Shown one piece after another: positions 22,995-35,914 of a DNA stretch of 64,000 bases. The stretch's first letter is position 1. Each line of letters begins with the position of its first letter. The position numbers were made by a program, and so were the translations under genes. This DNA comes from Massariosphaeria phaeospora (Eukaryota > Ascomycota > Dothideomycetes > Pleosporales): assembly GCA_011032825.1 (NCBI GenBank), contig JAADJZ010000001.1, positions 2,170,001 through 2,234,000 on the forward strand, given 5' to 3'. The notes under the pieces are model-generated. The model was not told the DNA's origin. It saw nothing but the letters and a program-made list of their open reading frames with translations, and did no database searches.

Positions 22995-23857
22995 GGTGAC
23001 TGTATGGACTGTTTACGCGGTCGCACTCGGTGGACTGCGGAGCTGAGGAGGAGGTGTGCAGGCTTTGAGAGGTGTACGGGGACTATGTAGATGCTGGGTT
23101 CCGAAGGCACTGCACGCCGCGTGTCTTTAGGGCTGGCCGCTCGGAACGGCGCTACAGCATCGGCGGAGAATAAAGGGAATAACAGAGAGCAGCGGTGACA
23201 GTGCAGACGTGGTGTCGATGGGAGGGAGACGGGCGGGCGCAGCGTTCGTGCGTGCGGCTTTGCCTTGGCCGGGCGTTCACTTGCAGTGCTGAGTGTGCAC
23301 AACTCTCCCGGCCACGCCCCCTGCCGGACCGGGGCGCCGCAGCGTCTCAGGGGCAGTCGAAGGCCACGAAACTCTCCGCATATGCAGCGTCGCCGCCGCA
23401 TGCTCAGTCCGCAGCCGTCGCCAGGCGGAGGAGGATTCAGGAACCACGCCGACTAACCACGCCGACCAGACTATCCTCCGAAACCCACGGCTGCCAGTGG
23501 TGACAGTGACAGTGCCAGGCGGGGCACCCACGCACCCACGCACCCGCACCGGCCGTCCCAAACCGGCCGTCCACCCACTTCACCTCCACCGTCCACCGTC
23601 CACCCTTTCCCACCGCGCCGTTTCCGCGCACTCTTGTGCGCACCCGTTCGCGCGCCGCCAATTCGAACACGCCCTGCACGCGTTGCAGCACCGCGGTCGA
23701 GAGTCTGGTCCGCCACACAGTCGGCCCGCGCGACCACACACAGCCAGCGAAAGACGCGCGACCGCGCCGGAAAGAGAGCGGGCGACAGCGGACCGCCGGC
23801 TGGCTTGTCGAGGGACGCATCGCAACGCATTAACCGCACGCCGGAACGGACGACGAC
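22995..23857. promoter_or_regulatory. Divergent promoter region of the membrane-protein gene and the formin
   Basis: About 0.86 kb, GC-rich, between two divergently transcribed genes. The part after 23500 is unusually C-rich on the plus strand, as in a pyrimidine-rich leader. Long open frames here are a by-product of GC content. Confidence 0.5.
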
Positions 23858-26800
23858 ATGGCTCCCTCCACGTCACAGGATCCCAAGGGGGGGCGCCAGT
23901 CATCGGCGGGCAAGTTCTTCGGCCGCCGCCTGCACAAGGACAAGACCAGCACCGCCAACTACACAAACGACACGAACGCCAGTCCGCCGGGCACTGCAGC
24001 AGGCTCGCAGTCGTCGCGCCACGCCCACTCCCACAGACATTCCAACTCGGTGGCCTCGCTCGACCGGCCCGTGTCCATCGCCCTCGAGCCGGGCATCGCC
24101 ATGCAGGCCGGCATCCTCTCGAGCATACCCTACGACCAGGCCGATCCCTCGTTGCGACGGGGCGACGACGACGGCTCCTCGTTGCGGTCCGGTGAGCCCC
24201 TGCCCCATCATCTCAACCAGGGCGGCGGCGACTTCCACCAGTATCCCGTCTTCAACCCCACGCCGCAGCAGAATGGCCAGTCCAATGCGCCGCCACCGCG
24301 CCCTCCAGCGCATGCCGGAGGTACCACCATCGCCTCTAGCCAGCCTGGCGACCGCGGTGTGTCGATGCAGCAATGGGGCGCCGGTTCAGGGCGGGGCTTA
24401 ACCTCGTACGCCGGCACCGACTCGTCGAACAACACGCGCACGTCGTCAGACCAGGCGAGCGTCTACTCGAACGACTCCAAGAACCGCGCCTCGAATTTGT
24501 TCTACCCACAGAACCCCTCCCAGACGACCTTTTCCTCGATCGGCCTCGATGCCGGAAGCCTCCTCCCCACCGCGGTCGCTACGCCCCGCGACTCGCATCG
24601 CCACCTGCTGCACTCGAACCAGCCCTCGGCCTTCTCGTCCACCGCGTCGTTCAACCAAAACACGTTTAGCATACAAAGACCGCCGGATTCGGTAGTCGAG
24701 CAGGAGTTTATGAACCTCATGGTGAAGCGAGGTTGGAAGAGTCTCCCAGAGCAGGCGCGCCGGCAGATGGAGGCGTACAAGATTGACAAGAAGTGGACGC
24801 TGGTCTACCAGGACAAATTGGCCGAGTATCAGCACGAGGAAAAGAAGCGCCAGACGCATCGGAACACGTACATGGGCAATCCCGACATTCTGGTGCGGGC
24901 TGACGAGGATGGCTCGCCCGAGTGGTATGTCAGGAAGGTCATGGACAATTCCATCACTATAAAGCAAATGTCAAGTCTGGAGATCAGCTTAAGAACCCAG
25001 CCAATTGCTTGGGTAAGAGGCTTCATCGAGGCACAAGGTCAGATTGCACTCACAAATGTGCTCACAAAAATCAATCGTCGCAAAGGACAGGGTCCCGCGC
25101 AACCCCCCAGCGCCCTTGCGGCAAAGGCAGAGAACGATGTGGAGCGCGAGTACGAGATCATCAAGTGTCTTAAGGCGCTGATGAACAACAAATACGGCGC
25201 AGACAACGCACTGCACCACCCGTCCATCATCCTAGCCTTGGTCGGCTCCCTCACCTCGTCGCGCTTGAACACCAGAAAATTGGTCTCCGATGTTCTGACA
25301 TTTCTGTGCCACTGGGGGGCAGGCACAGGCCACGAGAAAGTCCTGCAAGCGCTCGACCAGCTCAAAAGTTTCTATGGCGAGAATAGCCGTTTCGACGCCT
25401 GGATGCGCATGGTAGAGGTCACTGTCGACGGTCGAGGAAAATTGGGTTCCATGGTGGGGGCATCTGATGAAGTCCGCAGCGGTGGTATCGGCGTAGAGAA
25501 TCTGCTGATGGAGTATGCGATTGCAACCCTGTTCCTCATCAACATGGTCGTGGATGCGCCCGAGCGAGATCTTCAGTTGCGGATGCATATCCGTGCACAA
25601 TTCACGGGATGTGGTATCAAACGGATATTCAAGAAGATGGACGGCTTCCAGTATGAAGTCATCGACAAGCAGATCGAGCGATATCTGGCAAATGAGGCTG
25701 TCGACTACGAAGAATTCCTCGAGCGGGAAAACAACTCCATGGTGGACGGCGTCGAGGGCGAAGTCAAGGACCTAAATGACCCAACCCAAATCACCGATGC
25801 CATCATGAGCAAGATCTCCGGCAGTCGGGCTCAAGACTACTTCTTGTCTGCTATGCAGCACTTGTTGCTCATCCGGGACACGGACGGAGAAGACCGCCTT
25901 AGGATGTTCCAGCTAGTGGATTCAATGCTCAGTTACGTAGCCATGGATCGTCGTTTACCGGATATGGATCTGAAGCAGAGTCTAAATTTCACCGTTCAGA
26001 GCTTGCTTGACAAGCTGTATACCGATGCCGAAGCTCGACAAGTGCGGGACGAAGCTCTCGAAGCACGGCAAATAGCCGATTCAGCAATTGCGGAGCGAGA
26101 TGAAATGAAAGCCCATCTTGAGCTAGGTGCAGATGGTATGGTACAAAAGCTCCAGAAACAGTTGGAAGAACAAAGCCGCATAATTGAACTCCGTGGCAGA
26201 CAGGTCGAGAATATGAAGGCGGAACTAGCCGAGATTTCGCGAATACGTGCCCAAGAACTGCAACGCAATGAACTCGAGACTAGGGAGTTATATCTTATGC
26301 TCCGGGACGCACAAGATGTTGCAGCATCGGCGGCGAAGAAGTCAGGCAAGGATACTCTCGGCGTGAACGATCCGACGCAGATGCAGGGCATTCTGGATCG
26401 GGAACGCTTGATGGGTAGACTAGAGATCCAGCTCCAGCGCGCAAAGACGCAGGCAACCCTGGAGGGCAAGGCTCTTACTCAGATGCAGCCAAGCGAGAAG
26501 CTAAGAGAGCTTCGAGAGCGTATGGAGGGTGATTTGGGAGAGATGGAGGAGAGTTTTGGTGGACTCAACCCTAATAATCTAGGCACCGCAAGAGCGAAGA
26601 GTACTATGGTCCGGAGAAAGCCCGTTGGTGGCGATAATGGAGAACAGGACACTATGGATGAAGAAGATGAAGACGAAGACGATGCCATCATCGAAAAACC
26701 GAGACTCGTCCAAATGCACAAGCCCAAGGTGAACGCCGCGCAAGCCAGTGGTTTGATGAACGAGATCGCGTCTAAAATCAAGCCCTACGATGACTCGAGT

Positions 26801-29300
26801 GAAGATGAAGGGGATGACGGTGTTACGACGGGACCTTCGCATCCTAGCCTAGATTCCGACACCCCCAAGACACCAGCAGACACGGAACCGAAAGTAGACG
26901 TACCGAAAGTAGACGCACCGAAACCCGCTGGAAAGATTCCCCCGCCGCCTCCACCGCCGCCTCCTGGCGCTCTTGGATTTCCGTCCAAAATTCCTCCACC
27001 TCCGCCTATGCCTGGCACCAAAGCTAATATTCCACCCCCTCCTCCGCCGCCTCCACCGGGTCAGCTTGGCTTCCCTGGAGGCCGTGGTATTCCTCCGCCG
27101 CCTCCCATGCCGGGTCAAGTGGATGGCAGCATAGGACGCGGTCCCCCGCCGCCTCCGCCGCCTCCTCCACCAATGCCTGGTGGCAAAAGACCTGGTTTCC
27201 TTCCTAAGGCTGGTTTCAACGGCGGCTCGCCATCTATCAACATTCCAGGTGTCCGACCAAAGAAGAAACTCAAAGCGCTACATTGGGATAAGGTCGATGC
27301 TCCGCAGTCTACCGTCTGGGCTGCGCACGGTCTGACCTCGGAAGAGAAGGAAGAGAAATACCGGGAACTGTCCAAGAAGGGTGTACTGGACGAAGTCGAG
27401 AAACTCTTCTTGGCGAAAGAGATTAAGGCTATTGGCAAGAAGACTTCAAAGAAGGACGACAAGAAGCAGGTTATCTCGCGAGATCTGATGCACAACTTCC
27501 AGATCAGCATGGCAAAATACTCACAGGTTTCTGTTGAGGAGTTGGCAAGACTGATTATCCACTGCGACACGAAGCTGCTTGATGATAGTGTCGTTATGGA
27601 ATTTCTACAGAAAAACGACTTTTGCGACATTCCGGACAGCACATCTAAGCTCATGGCACCATACTCTAAAGACTGGACCGGCCCAAATGCTAGTGAAAGC
27701 AAGCGTGAGCAAGACCCAATCGAGTTGACAAGAGAAGACCAGATCTATCTCTACACTGCTTATGAGCTGCATCACTATTGGAAGAGTAGGATGAGGGCAT
27801 TGTCTCTCACGCGCACATTTGAGTCCGAGTACGATGAAATCTCCAACAAGCTTTTGGAGATATCCCGCGTTGCAGACAGTCTCCGAAGCTCGTCCAGCTT
27901 GATCAGCGTGTTGGGTCTGATTCTGGACATTGGTAACTACATGAACGACGCTAATAAGCAAGCGAACGGCTTCAAGCTTTCGACGCTGTCGCGGTTGGGT
28001 ATGCTGAAAGACGACAAGAATGAGTCTACTTTCGCCGATGTTGTTGAGCGTATCGTGAGAAACCAGTACCCTGGCTGGGAAAACTTTGTTGACGATATTG
28101 GCGGCGTTGTCACGGCGCAGAAGATCAACGTCGAGCAGCTGCAGACCGACGCGAAGAAGTATATTGACAACATCAATAACATCCAAAGGTCACTTGACTC
28201 TGGTAATCTTTCGGATCCAAGTAAGTTTCATCCGGAAGACAAGGTCGCCATCATTGTGCAAAGAAGCATGAAAGAAGCACGTCGGAAAGCAGAGCAGATG
28301 CAAGTCTTCTTGGAGGATATGCAAAAGACGTACGACGATATCATTGCATTTTATGGCGAGGATCCGCAGGACGACAACGCTAGACGCGACTTCTTCGCCA
28401 AGCTGGCCAACTTTGTCCTCGAGTGGAAGGTCAGTCGCATCCCTCCTGTGCTCTGCATTCCTTTTGTCAATATACTAACTGCTACCACAGAAATCCAGAG
28501 AAAAGAACATCGCCCTCGAAGAGCAACACCGCCGCAACGAAATATCCATGCGCCGCAAAGCCGGCAACAGCGGCCCCGCCAACCCACTCTCCCCCGACTT
28601 GGAACCTCCGCGGTCCCCCTCCAGCACCGGCGCCATGGACGACCTCCTCCAGAAACTGCGCGCCGCCAAACCCGAAGCCCGAGATCAGCGCGATCGACGA
28701 CGGCGCGCCCGCCTCAAGGACCGCCACCAGGTGCGCGTCGCCAGCGGCCAACAGATTCCCGAACTCGGCGTCAACGTCGAGGCCGCGAACGGCGAGGACG
28801 GCGACTCCAGCAAAGGGCTGCTCAGCCCGCGCTCCGAGACGGGCGAGAGCGAAGGCAGCAGCAATGCCATCACCAGTCCCACGGATACACCAGACGTTGC
28901 GGACCGCGCGGCCGCTCTGCTAGAGGGTCTCCAAACCGGCAGTGGACTCAACAAAGACGGCTCGCTGAACGTGCGGCGGAGAAGAGAGAGCGCCGACTCG
29001 GAGCGTGAGAGGCGGCGGCGAAGAAGACAGCAGGCGGGTAGCACGGCGACGGCCAAGAGCGAGGATTTGATGAGCCCGACAACCATTCCCGAAGAGTGGG
29101 AGGGCGGCGCGACGACTACGAGCGCTGCTGGCGACGACCACAGAGGCAGCGGCGCGTACTCGGGAGACGGGTCCGATGGCGTGGGTGGTGGCGGCGTCAC
29201 GACGCCCGTCACGATTGTGCACCCGCCGAGTCCGGAGCAGAAGCGCAGTAGCGGGCGGGACCGCGATAAAGAGTTGCCCACCCCGCCGCCCGAGGGGTGA
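23858..29300 (+). CDS. sepA: Formin (SepA/Bni1-type actin nucleator)
   Basis: Exons: 23858-28429 and 28491-29300; 1793 aa. It nucleates and elongates actin filaments for polarised growth and septation at hyphal tips. A low-complexity N-terminus (1 to about 270) precedes the Rho-binding GBD/FH3 region (about 274-700; EQEFMNLMVKRGWKSLPEQA, LRTQPIAWVRGFIEAQGQ), a coiled coil (about 720-815), an acidic patch near 935, FH1 with four polyproline blocks (about 1027-1114), and FH2 (about 1133-1514; KKKLKALHWDKV, LDIGNYMNDANKQANGFKL). Exon 2 encodes the end of FH2 and a DAD-like autoinhibitory motif (MDDLLQKLRAAKP, then a basic run) near 1572, followed by a Ser/Glu/Arg-rich tail. All expected formin modules are present and intact. 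Confidence 0.96.
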
Positions 29301-29340
29301 TGGATGTCTTTTGATCTAGTCGCCTTTTTCCGCTGCTCTG

Positions 29341-29360
29341 TTCTGTTCTGTTCTGTTCTG
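29341..29360. repeat. (ttctg)4 microsatellite
   Basis: Four perfect pentamers, with further degenerate copies (tcctg, ttctg) near 29388-29403. Confidence 0.95.
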
Positions 29361-29532
29361 GTGCGCGGAGCATGTACCTATGCGACGTCCTGTCCTGTTC
29401 TGTTGTTATATTGGTTGCATTAGCGCTTTGCGTATCGAATCGAATCGAAATCCACAGCTCGCTCGCTCTACATTTTGTCGGTGTGTGGGAGGTACGAGTA
29501 AAGACAGAGGTAGTAGAGGCAAGAGCAGAGCA

Positions 29533-29590
29533 GAGCAAGAGCAAGAGCAAGAGCAAGAGCAAGAACAAGAGCAAGAGCAAGAGCAAGAGC
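29533..29590. repeat. (gagcaa)n microsatellite
   Basis: About nine to ten hexamers, one of them altered to gaacaa, immediately followed by a (cgaat) run. Confidence 0.95.
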
Positions 29591-29612
29591 CGAATCGAAT
29601 CGAATCGAATCG
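29591..29612. repeat. (cgaat)4 microsatellite
   Basis: Four pentamers directly abutting the gagcaa run; the same pentamer occurs in a shorter run near 29437-29448. Confidence 0.9.
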
Positions 29613-30149
29613 TTGCTATCCGCTCGGCCCTTTTTTGATGGTTTGGTTTGGTTTTTGTATAACGCACGCATTTTGGAGTGGACGGACGAGGAGAAAGGGG
29701 TCGGGGAGGGGAAGGAGGGCAGGCGGGCGGGCGGGCGAGCCGGCGGGTCTTGAAACCTTTTTCTTAAAACATAGGTAGGGGATCGATGTGTGTGTGGAGG
29801 AATATCACTTGTGGTTCCTTATGGCCTGCATTTTTGGAGTTTTTGTTCCCTGCACTCTGATTGTTGTGCTATGTGCAGACAGATATTGTGCATCAAAAAT
29901 AGCGCACTATCCTTTCCCACCCCATCCCATCCCATCCCGTCCTCTGCCGTGGGTCATGAACCTTGGTTTCGGCGGTATCCTCACTATAGCAGGCGAAGGA
30001 GGGTCGTAGAAGAAATATTCATAGTGGTATACGTGCGATGCGAATGTACAAAGGCTAACCAACCGTTATATCAGACATCACTTCAAGCCCATCCAGTCGC
30101 TGCACCCTCTATTATCCTCCCTAGCTCAGCCCTACAACCATCCCACCCG

Positions 30150-33100
30150 CTACTCATCGTCTTCCTCCTCCGCAAGCCGCGTAGCAAGCACATACCTCTC
30201 CGTCCCATGCTTATCTGTGCCATGCTCAATGGCCAACTTACTCAGCGCAGCAATGGTGTTCTCAATAACCGGGTCCTTGCGACTGCGATCCTTGCGGCCG
30301 AGCTCATCCAACCACGTGATCTTGTTGAGCAAAAAGTACACAATGGCAATGACAATCGTCACGCCGATCGAGTACGCCCAGATGACGACGACCGTGACGA
30401 CGTCGACCCAGCCATCGGGCCGGAACTGCGCGAGGTCGGCCGGGTTGGTCTGGTAGGGCGCGCCGGACAGCCAGCCGAAGACGCAGAACAGCGTGGCGAT
30501 GGCGTCGACGCCGAAGATGGCGGCGATGAGCTGGAACGAGGGGAAGGTTTTGCCGCCGCGCGTGACGAAGATGAGCCAGTTCTCCGTCAGGGCGATCTCG
30601 AGGAACAGGATTTCCTGCACCGAGCCGTAGTTCTGGATTATGCCGCCGTTGGGCAGAAAGAGCGTCGCGCGCACGATCCACGTGGCGATTGCGAGGAGGA
30701 TGCCGAGCACCACGGAGATGACCCATATCTTGGGGAGTTGCCATTCGACGGGCCGTTCTTCGGAGTAGGCGTTCTGGGGAAAGGGTGTTAGCTCGGAGAG
30801 GACAGAGGAATTGGAATTGGGGAGTTACGAACATCGTAAGCTACTGCGACGGTAGCGAGATCGGCGAAGAGCGCGATGAAGACGACGAGGTCGGCGCGGA
30901 TGGTCTCGTTGAGTATGATCATGGAGGTGACGAGGTAGATTTCCAGATGGATGCAGAGCGCGATGCGGTATTGGATGTAGGCTTTCATGCGCTGGAAGAT
31001 CTCGCGAGCGGTCTTGATGGCGAGGACGATAGTGCTGAGACCGGGGGCGAGGAAGACGATGTCGGCAGCGGCTTGGGCGGCCTCGGAAGCACCTTCGACC
31101 GCAATACCACAGTCGGCTTTCTTGAGCGATGGGGCATCGTTGACACCTGGAGAGGTTAGTATAGGTAGTATAGACACCGGGCGTTGCTGTTGTCACTATC
31201 GCGAGAACAAGCCCGTCGGGGATTTCGAATGACAACTCACCATCTCCTGTCATTGCGGTCAAATGACCTCGTTGTTGCAACATCTCGACTACCTGGTACT
31301 TGTGCTCGGGGAAGACCTCGGCAAACCCATCTGCGCGTTCCACAAGATCATGCTGAGTTGTACCGGCAAGGCCACCGTGAATGAGCTTCTGGGAATTGTA
31401 CACTTTTGTTCCGAGAGCCAGCATCTTGCAAGTCTCTTTCGCAATAGCAATAGCGTCACCCCTAGCGTCTGTTAGGCGAGCGATAGTTATGAGCAGTGAG
31501 GCCACTTACGTCAACATCTTGACCGGGACTCCGAGCTGTTGAGCCTCGATGATAGTCTGGGCAGTGTCTTCCCGAGGCGGATCAAACATGGAGAGAAGAC
31601 CAAGGAGAATCCAGTCACCGTCGTTCTTCTGGAATGCAACACCGAGCGATCTGAACCCTCTCCGTGCAAACTCAGTAGCCTTGTCTCTGAACAGTGCAGC
31701 CGTTTCCGCGTCACAGTTTGAAAGGTTGAGAATTGCCTTCGGGGCACCCTTGGCGCATACGTACTTATCTCCGCCCATGTGACATACAGTCGTAATTCGT
31801 TTGGAAACGGGATCGAATGGCGTGAACTTCTCGGTCTTCCAGCCCATGTCCAAGATTTCTCGAGCTTTGGGATACCGCTTGATGGTCAGAAGGGTGACTT
31901 TATCGATGGGGTCTAGCGATTTCAGATTGTGAGATGAGGCCAATGCAGCGACCGCCATCATCCAATTCACGTCCTGGCCTTCGGCTACGTACGGTTCCCG
32001 AATACTCAGTTGGTTAGCGGTCAGGGTTCCAGTCTTGTCGGAGCAGAGCACATCGACACCAGCAAGAGACTCAATGGCCGTGAGCTTCTGCACGATCGCT
32101 TTTTGCTTTGCCAGATAGGCGGCACCGACTGCGAGCGTCGTGGTTGTTACTACAGGGAGACCAACCGGGACACCGATAATGAGCAGGATCAAAGCATAGT
32201 GGAGTAGGGTGACCGAGTCACCAGTGCCTGGTCGTGCGCCTGCAATCCTCAAGTGACGAAAGAATCCACCGATCCAAGCGGCGAGAATGAAAAACATGAC
32301 CAGTACGAGGAGACTGGTGCCGATGGAGTTCATGATAGCCTTGAAGTGGCCCTGGTCCTTGGCACCTTGAACTAGCGAAGCCGTGCGCCCCACGAAAGAG
32401 GTTCTTGCAGACGTGACGGCGATGGCATAGGCCTTGCCTCGTTTGCAGCCCGTGGTGTAATATGCGACTTCTCCCATGTACTTGTCCACAGCTAGTGATT
32501 CTCCGGTGATGGCAGACTGATCACATGCAACCATAGAATGGCCTTGGGTGACAGGGTTCCCTTCGTCGTCATCATCTTTGTCGTTCTTCTCGTCATCCGG
32601 GTCAGATTCGTCGCCAAACATGTCTTCCTCCTTGAGCTTGGTATATGTCGCGAAGTCTTCTGGAGATTCAAAATCACAGATCAACCTAGCATCGGCGGGA
32701 ACTGTTTGGCCTTCTTCGATGATAATCTAGGGCTATTAGCAGGAATCTATAATGAGAAAACGGGCCACACACGATATCTCCGGGTACAATCTCGCGAGCA
32801 AGAATCGTCTCGGGGCCCCCCTCGCGGATCACAGTCGCCTTCATGGCGATGTCACCCTTGAGACTAGCAACAACATCGGCGGCCTGTTTCTCCTGATACC
32901 AGCCAACTAAGGCGTTGAGGAGTAAGATACCGCAGATGACGCCAAAATCGACCCAGTCCTCGAGACCAGCGGCGAGCAGTGCAGCGACTTCCATGGCTAC
33001 GCGCCGTTAGGGATGTGACTTATAGCTAATAGTGGGGAGTCAGTTACCATAGAGGATGGGTCCGGTGAAGTAGCCGAGGAATTGCTTCAGCAGATTGGTC

Positions 33101-33498
33101 TTCTCTGTCGTGAGCTCGTTCCATCCCACCCGTCGTCGGCGGTTCTCTATCTCCTGGCTGGTGAGGCCCTGCTTGATATCGGTGTTGAGCCAGTCCGGGG
33201 GAACAACACCCGGGTCTGCCGGCTGGGCAAGGTTCGAGGTTCCCGACCGCCAGAACTGCCACCAGGCCTTGCCTTTGCCGGCATCTGCGGCTTGCTGGTG
33301 AGCGTCCGAGTCAGCTGCAGGTGCCGTTCGCGGGTCGCGGTACAGCTGGATGTAGCGTTGTAGTGCCGTGTACTCGTCCATTCCCTCAAAGGCAGTGACG
33401 CTCACGACGGATTTGGAGCGCGTGGCCGTCGAGAACCGGCGAGCCTTTTCGACGTCATCGTTCTCGGTGACAGCCTTCTTGCTGTGGCCTGGGGCCAT
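30150..33498 (-). CDS. pma1: Plasma-membrane H+-ATPase (P3A type)
   Basis: Exons (minus): 33498-33048, 32996-32773, 32726-31510, 31461-31241, 31146-30833, 30773-30150; 1016 aa in frame; introns 46-94 bp, with the fifth donor unusual (gttcgt). It pumps protons out of the cell and energises nutrient uptake. Marks are the TGES loop of the actuator domain, phosphorylation motif CSDKTGTLT (Asp about 455), KGAP nucleotide-binding segment, [14 protein letters not shown] hinge (joined across an intron), about ten membrane helices, and an acidic C-terminus EEEDDE. The N-terminal cytosolic region is long (about 150 residues, with Trp-rich WWQFW) and the A domain has a highly acidic insert, both seen in the second type of filamentous-fungal PMA, so this may be a PMA2-like paralogue. 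Confidence 0.96.
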
Positions 33499-34915
33499 GT
33501 TGCCAGATGAACAATGCTAGGATGTGGTCCAATTGAGCGAAGGTAGCATAAGATGTGCCAAAACTGGAGCTGCGGAGCCAATTGGGGATATGGATGGTGT
33601 GGTGAGGCGAGGGGAGGGGGGGATGGTCGTGAAGACGAAGGGAGTGGCAGCAGCGGGTTTACGGCAGAGGTAGTCGCGCTTTATCGGTTCCGTGGGGGGG
33701 ACTGCGCGAATTTCGTCACGTCTCAACGCGCGGTTCACCGGTGCAGGCTGTTCTCTTTCTGGCGGCGTGCCCATGGTCCAGTGGCCGGGTGACGGGCGGC
33801 CGGCAGATGGGTGGTTGGCGTGCGGGATTTTGAGGGAACTCATGATGCTGCTGACTTTTGGACCAGACCCAGGACCGGCGGCGGCATCATGATGACTGAT
33901 TGGCGGTGCATCATGACTGATTGGCGGTGTTGGGGTTGGCCGGCACCTGGCGGGGAGACGACGATGGCGTCCCAGCGGCCGGCCGCGAGCGGACACGGAA
34001 GGAGCAGCGCTGGCTCAGCCTGGCGCGGGAAGCGGCGACCAAGCATCGACCAGCGCAGTTAAGCTTTGCCTGGCCGAGGCTTGAGTGGTGAGTGCCTAGC
34101 AGACGTTCAGACGTTGCGAGGTCCACCAACGCCTGACGTCATTCGCAGCGACAAAATGGCTCGCGCGGATATGCTGGCCTTGCCAGTGAGAGCGCGACAG
34201 TATGTCTGGTGGCAATAGAGATGCCCGTCTTGCGAGTGAGAGCCGTGTGTTTGGTGGCGACCAAAAGGATGAGCCTGGCGAGCAGTGGCATCCATCGAGC
34301 GCGCCCGGGAGTCGTCGCGGAGCAGCGCGGTACCGCTAGCCAGGTCGGGTGAGTGACGAAGCGGCGTTGTCAGCGTTCTGCATCCACGTCTGCATCCACG
34401 TACAGTAGTGCCTGTCTCCGAGACGAAAGCTCTACTCAAGTACTGGGTGGTAGTGACTGTAGAGCCCGCGCCTGCCTTGCTGCCCTCCCACCAATCGGAC
34501 GTTTGTGACGAGCATGGTTGCATCGGTCGCAAAATGCAGATGCTGTTTTTCTGGTGAAGCAGTGTTCATTGTCGGCCATCGCTCTTGCTGGCGCTCTTGT
34601 TACAGACGGAGAGCGTTTACCATGCATATGCAAGGGAGAGATCAGATGTATGGGGAACTGGCCCGTGCACGCCCCCTCACCTGGGCACCCCACCCCCGCT
34701 AAACCGCGAAACCGCGAAACTCCCTTGCCCCTCGCTCGTTATTCGCCATCCACCACCCACTACCCACTACCCACCACCTCGTTGCTGAGCCCTTCTTGAC
34801 GCTCCTCGCCTCTCCGCCCGTCTCAATTCTGATCCATACCGCGCCCCGTGGCCCTTCCGTCGCATCCTCGACCTCATCACCATCAACAACCAACCTCGCG
34901 CCCACCAGATGCACC
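33499..34915. promoter_or_regulatory. Divergent region upstream of the H+-ATPase and the F-box-like gene
   Basis: About 1.4 kb with no supported gene. It holds two 17-bp direct repeats (33892-33908 and 33913-33929), imperfect repeats sharing gagtgagagc and tggtggc at about 34170-34260, and the promoters of the flanking genes. A long regulatory region is expected for an abundantly expressed proton pump. Confidence 0.5.
33892..33929. repeat. Direct repeat, two 17-bp copies 21 bp apart
   Basis: Both copies read atgactgattggcggtg exactly. Confidence 0.9.
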
Positions 34916-35914
34916 ATGTTACTCGCCGACCTCCCCCCGGAGCTCTTCTTCATCATCGTTCAGCAACTAAACGACCGCTGTTTCGCCTGGCTTGTGCTCC
35001 GAAACGTGTCCACCGCCATCCGCCAGGCCACCGAGTGCGCCTTCGCCTCGTACTTCAAAAAGGACTGCCACATACGATTCAGTGGCCCCTTCGCGGCAAG
35101 AATTCTCGCCGACCATTGGCAGCTCAACAACTATTCTCAGGGCTCCTGGATCCATAAGCACAAAGAACCCTTACAGAACCAGTTTCCAAGCTTTCTCTTC
35201 AAAGCATCTGGCTTCCACCCCGCTCACTCGAGAGCCAGTGCAGTACTGAAGATGCAGGATGAGAGTGCCGACTACACGAACGACAGCAATCTGTTAGCTG
35301 TAAGACGTTTTCGCTCGTCTTCGACCGTGTATTCGTACGCCTTCTACCTGCGTCGCCAATGCTGCACCTGTCCAATGCGGATTGAGACGGCTGAGCAGGT
35401 TCTTCAGTGCGACTGCCTCGCCAAGCTATTCTTCGCCGCCTTTCGCCAGCCAAGTGATGTTCAAGCCTCAATTTCGCGAGAGTCGCACTTCGTACGTTTA
35501 GACGGGAAGTTGAAGAGCTTTGTTATTCCCTCCATCACCGTGGATGTCGTCGGCCAGCACATCTTATTTGACTGGCGTTATCTCTACCAGATGTTTTACC
35601 TTGACGAGCTCAGATTGCGGCAGGCTGCACGCCCTTGGTTACGCTACGTCGCCCTCGACCGCTATTCCAATCGGATAAAGGTGCACAAACTCGCTGACGC
35701 CGAGTATCCGGACTACTATGGCTCTTTCACTACGTCTGCTCTTTCAGCTATGATTCAAGAGGATGAGTGGATCTTTAGCAACCGCTCGCCGCCCAACGAC
35801 TTGTCTTGGCGGTTACTACCGCAGAATGAGGCTGGGGCTCCCCACCGTACACCCGTTCCCGAAACTCTGAGCGGCAGGGGGCGGCTGGCCAGAAGAACGG
35901 TCAGAAGGCGCTGA
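34916..35914 (+). CDS. F-box-like protein, function unknown
   Basis: A single exon of 332 aa from the ATG of MLLADLPPELFFIIVQQLND; the frame opens earlier but without an ATG. Residues 3-45 (LPPELFFIIVQQL, then CFAWLVLRNVSTAIRQA) resemble an F-box, the Skp1-binding motif of SCF ubiquitin ligase adaptors. The remainder shows no leucine-rich or WD repeats. It has a CCTCPMRIETAEQVLQCDC cysteine cluster (about residues 149-167) and a C-terminal Arg-rich end (GRGRLARRTVRRR). Many ascomycetes carry large families of such diverged F-box proteins. The 3' end of the frame forms one arm of an inverted repeat. Function beyond the F-box is unknown. Confidence 0.7.
   Translation: MLLADLPPELFFIIVQQLNDRCFAWLVLRNVSTAIRQATECAFASYFKKDCHIRFSGPFAARILADHWQLNNYSQGSWIHKHKEPLQNQFPSFLFKASGFHPAHSRASAVLKMQDESADYTNDSNLLAVRRFRSSSTVYSYAFYLRRQCCTCPMRIETAEQVLQCDCLAKLFFAAFRQPSDVQASISRESHFVRLDGKLKSFVIPSITVDVVGQHILFDWRYLYQMFYLDELRLRQAARPWLRYVALDRYSNRIKVHKLADAEYPDYYGSFTTSALSAMIQEDEWIFSNRSPPNDLSWRLLPQNEAGAPHRTPVPETLSGRGRLARRTVRRR

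Larger units (their letters stand above)
29301..30149. other. Intergenic region rich in microsatellites
   Basis: Between the convergent formin and H+-ATPase genes. It contains several simple repeats (listed separately) and pyrimidine or purine runs, with no gene. The open frames across 29372-29778 are translations of the repeats. Confidence 0.6.

Noticed and set aside
23293..24401. Long plus-strand frames of 255-300 aa upstream of and overlapping the formin start
   Set aside because: Arg/Pro/Thr-rich shadows of GC-rich sequence; the formin frame alone shows conserved domains.
26785..27118. Glycine-rich minus-strand frames
   Set aside because: They are the antisense of the formin polyproline FH1 region.
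29372..29778. Ser-Lys or Glu-Gln repeat proteins in two plus frames
   Set aside because: These are translations of the gagcaa and cgaat microsatellites, not genes.
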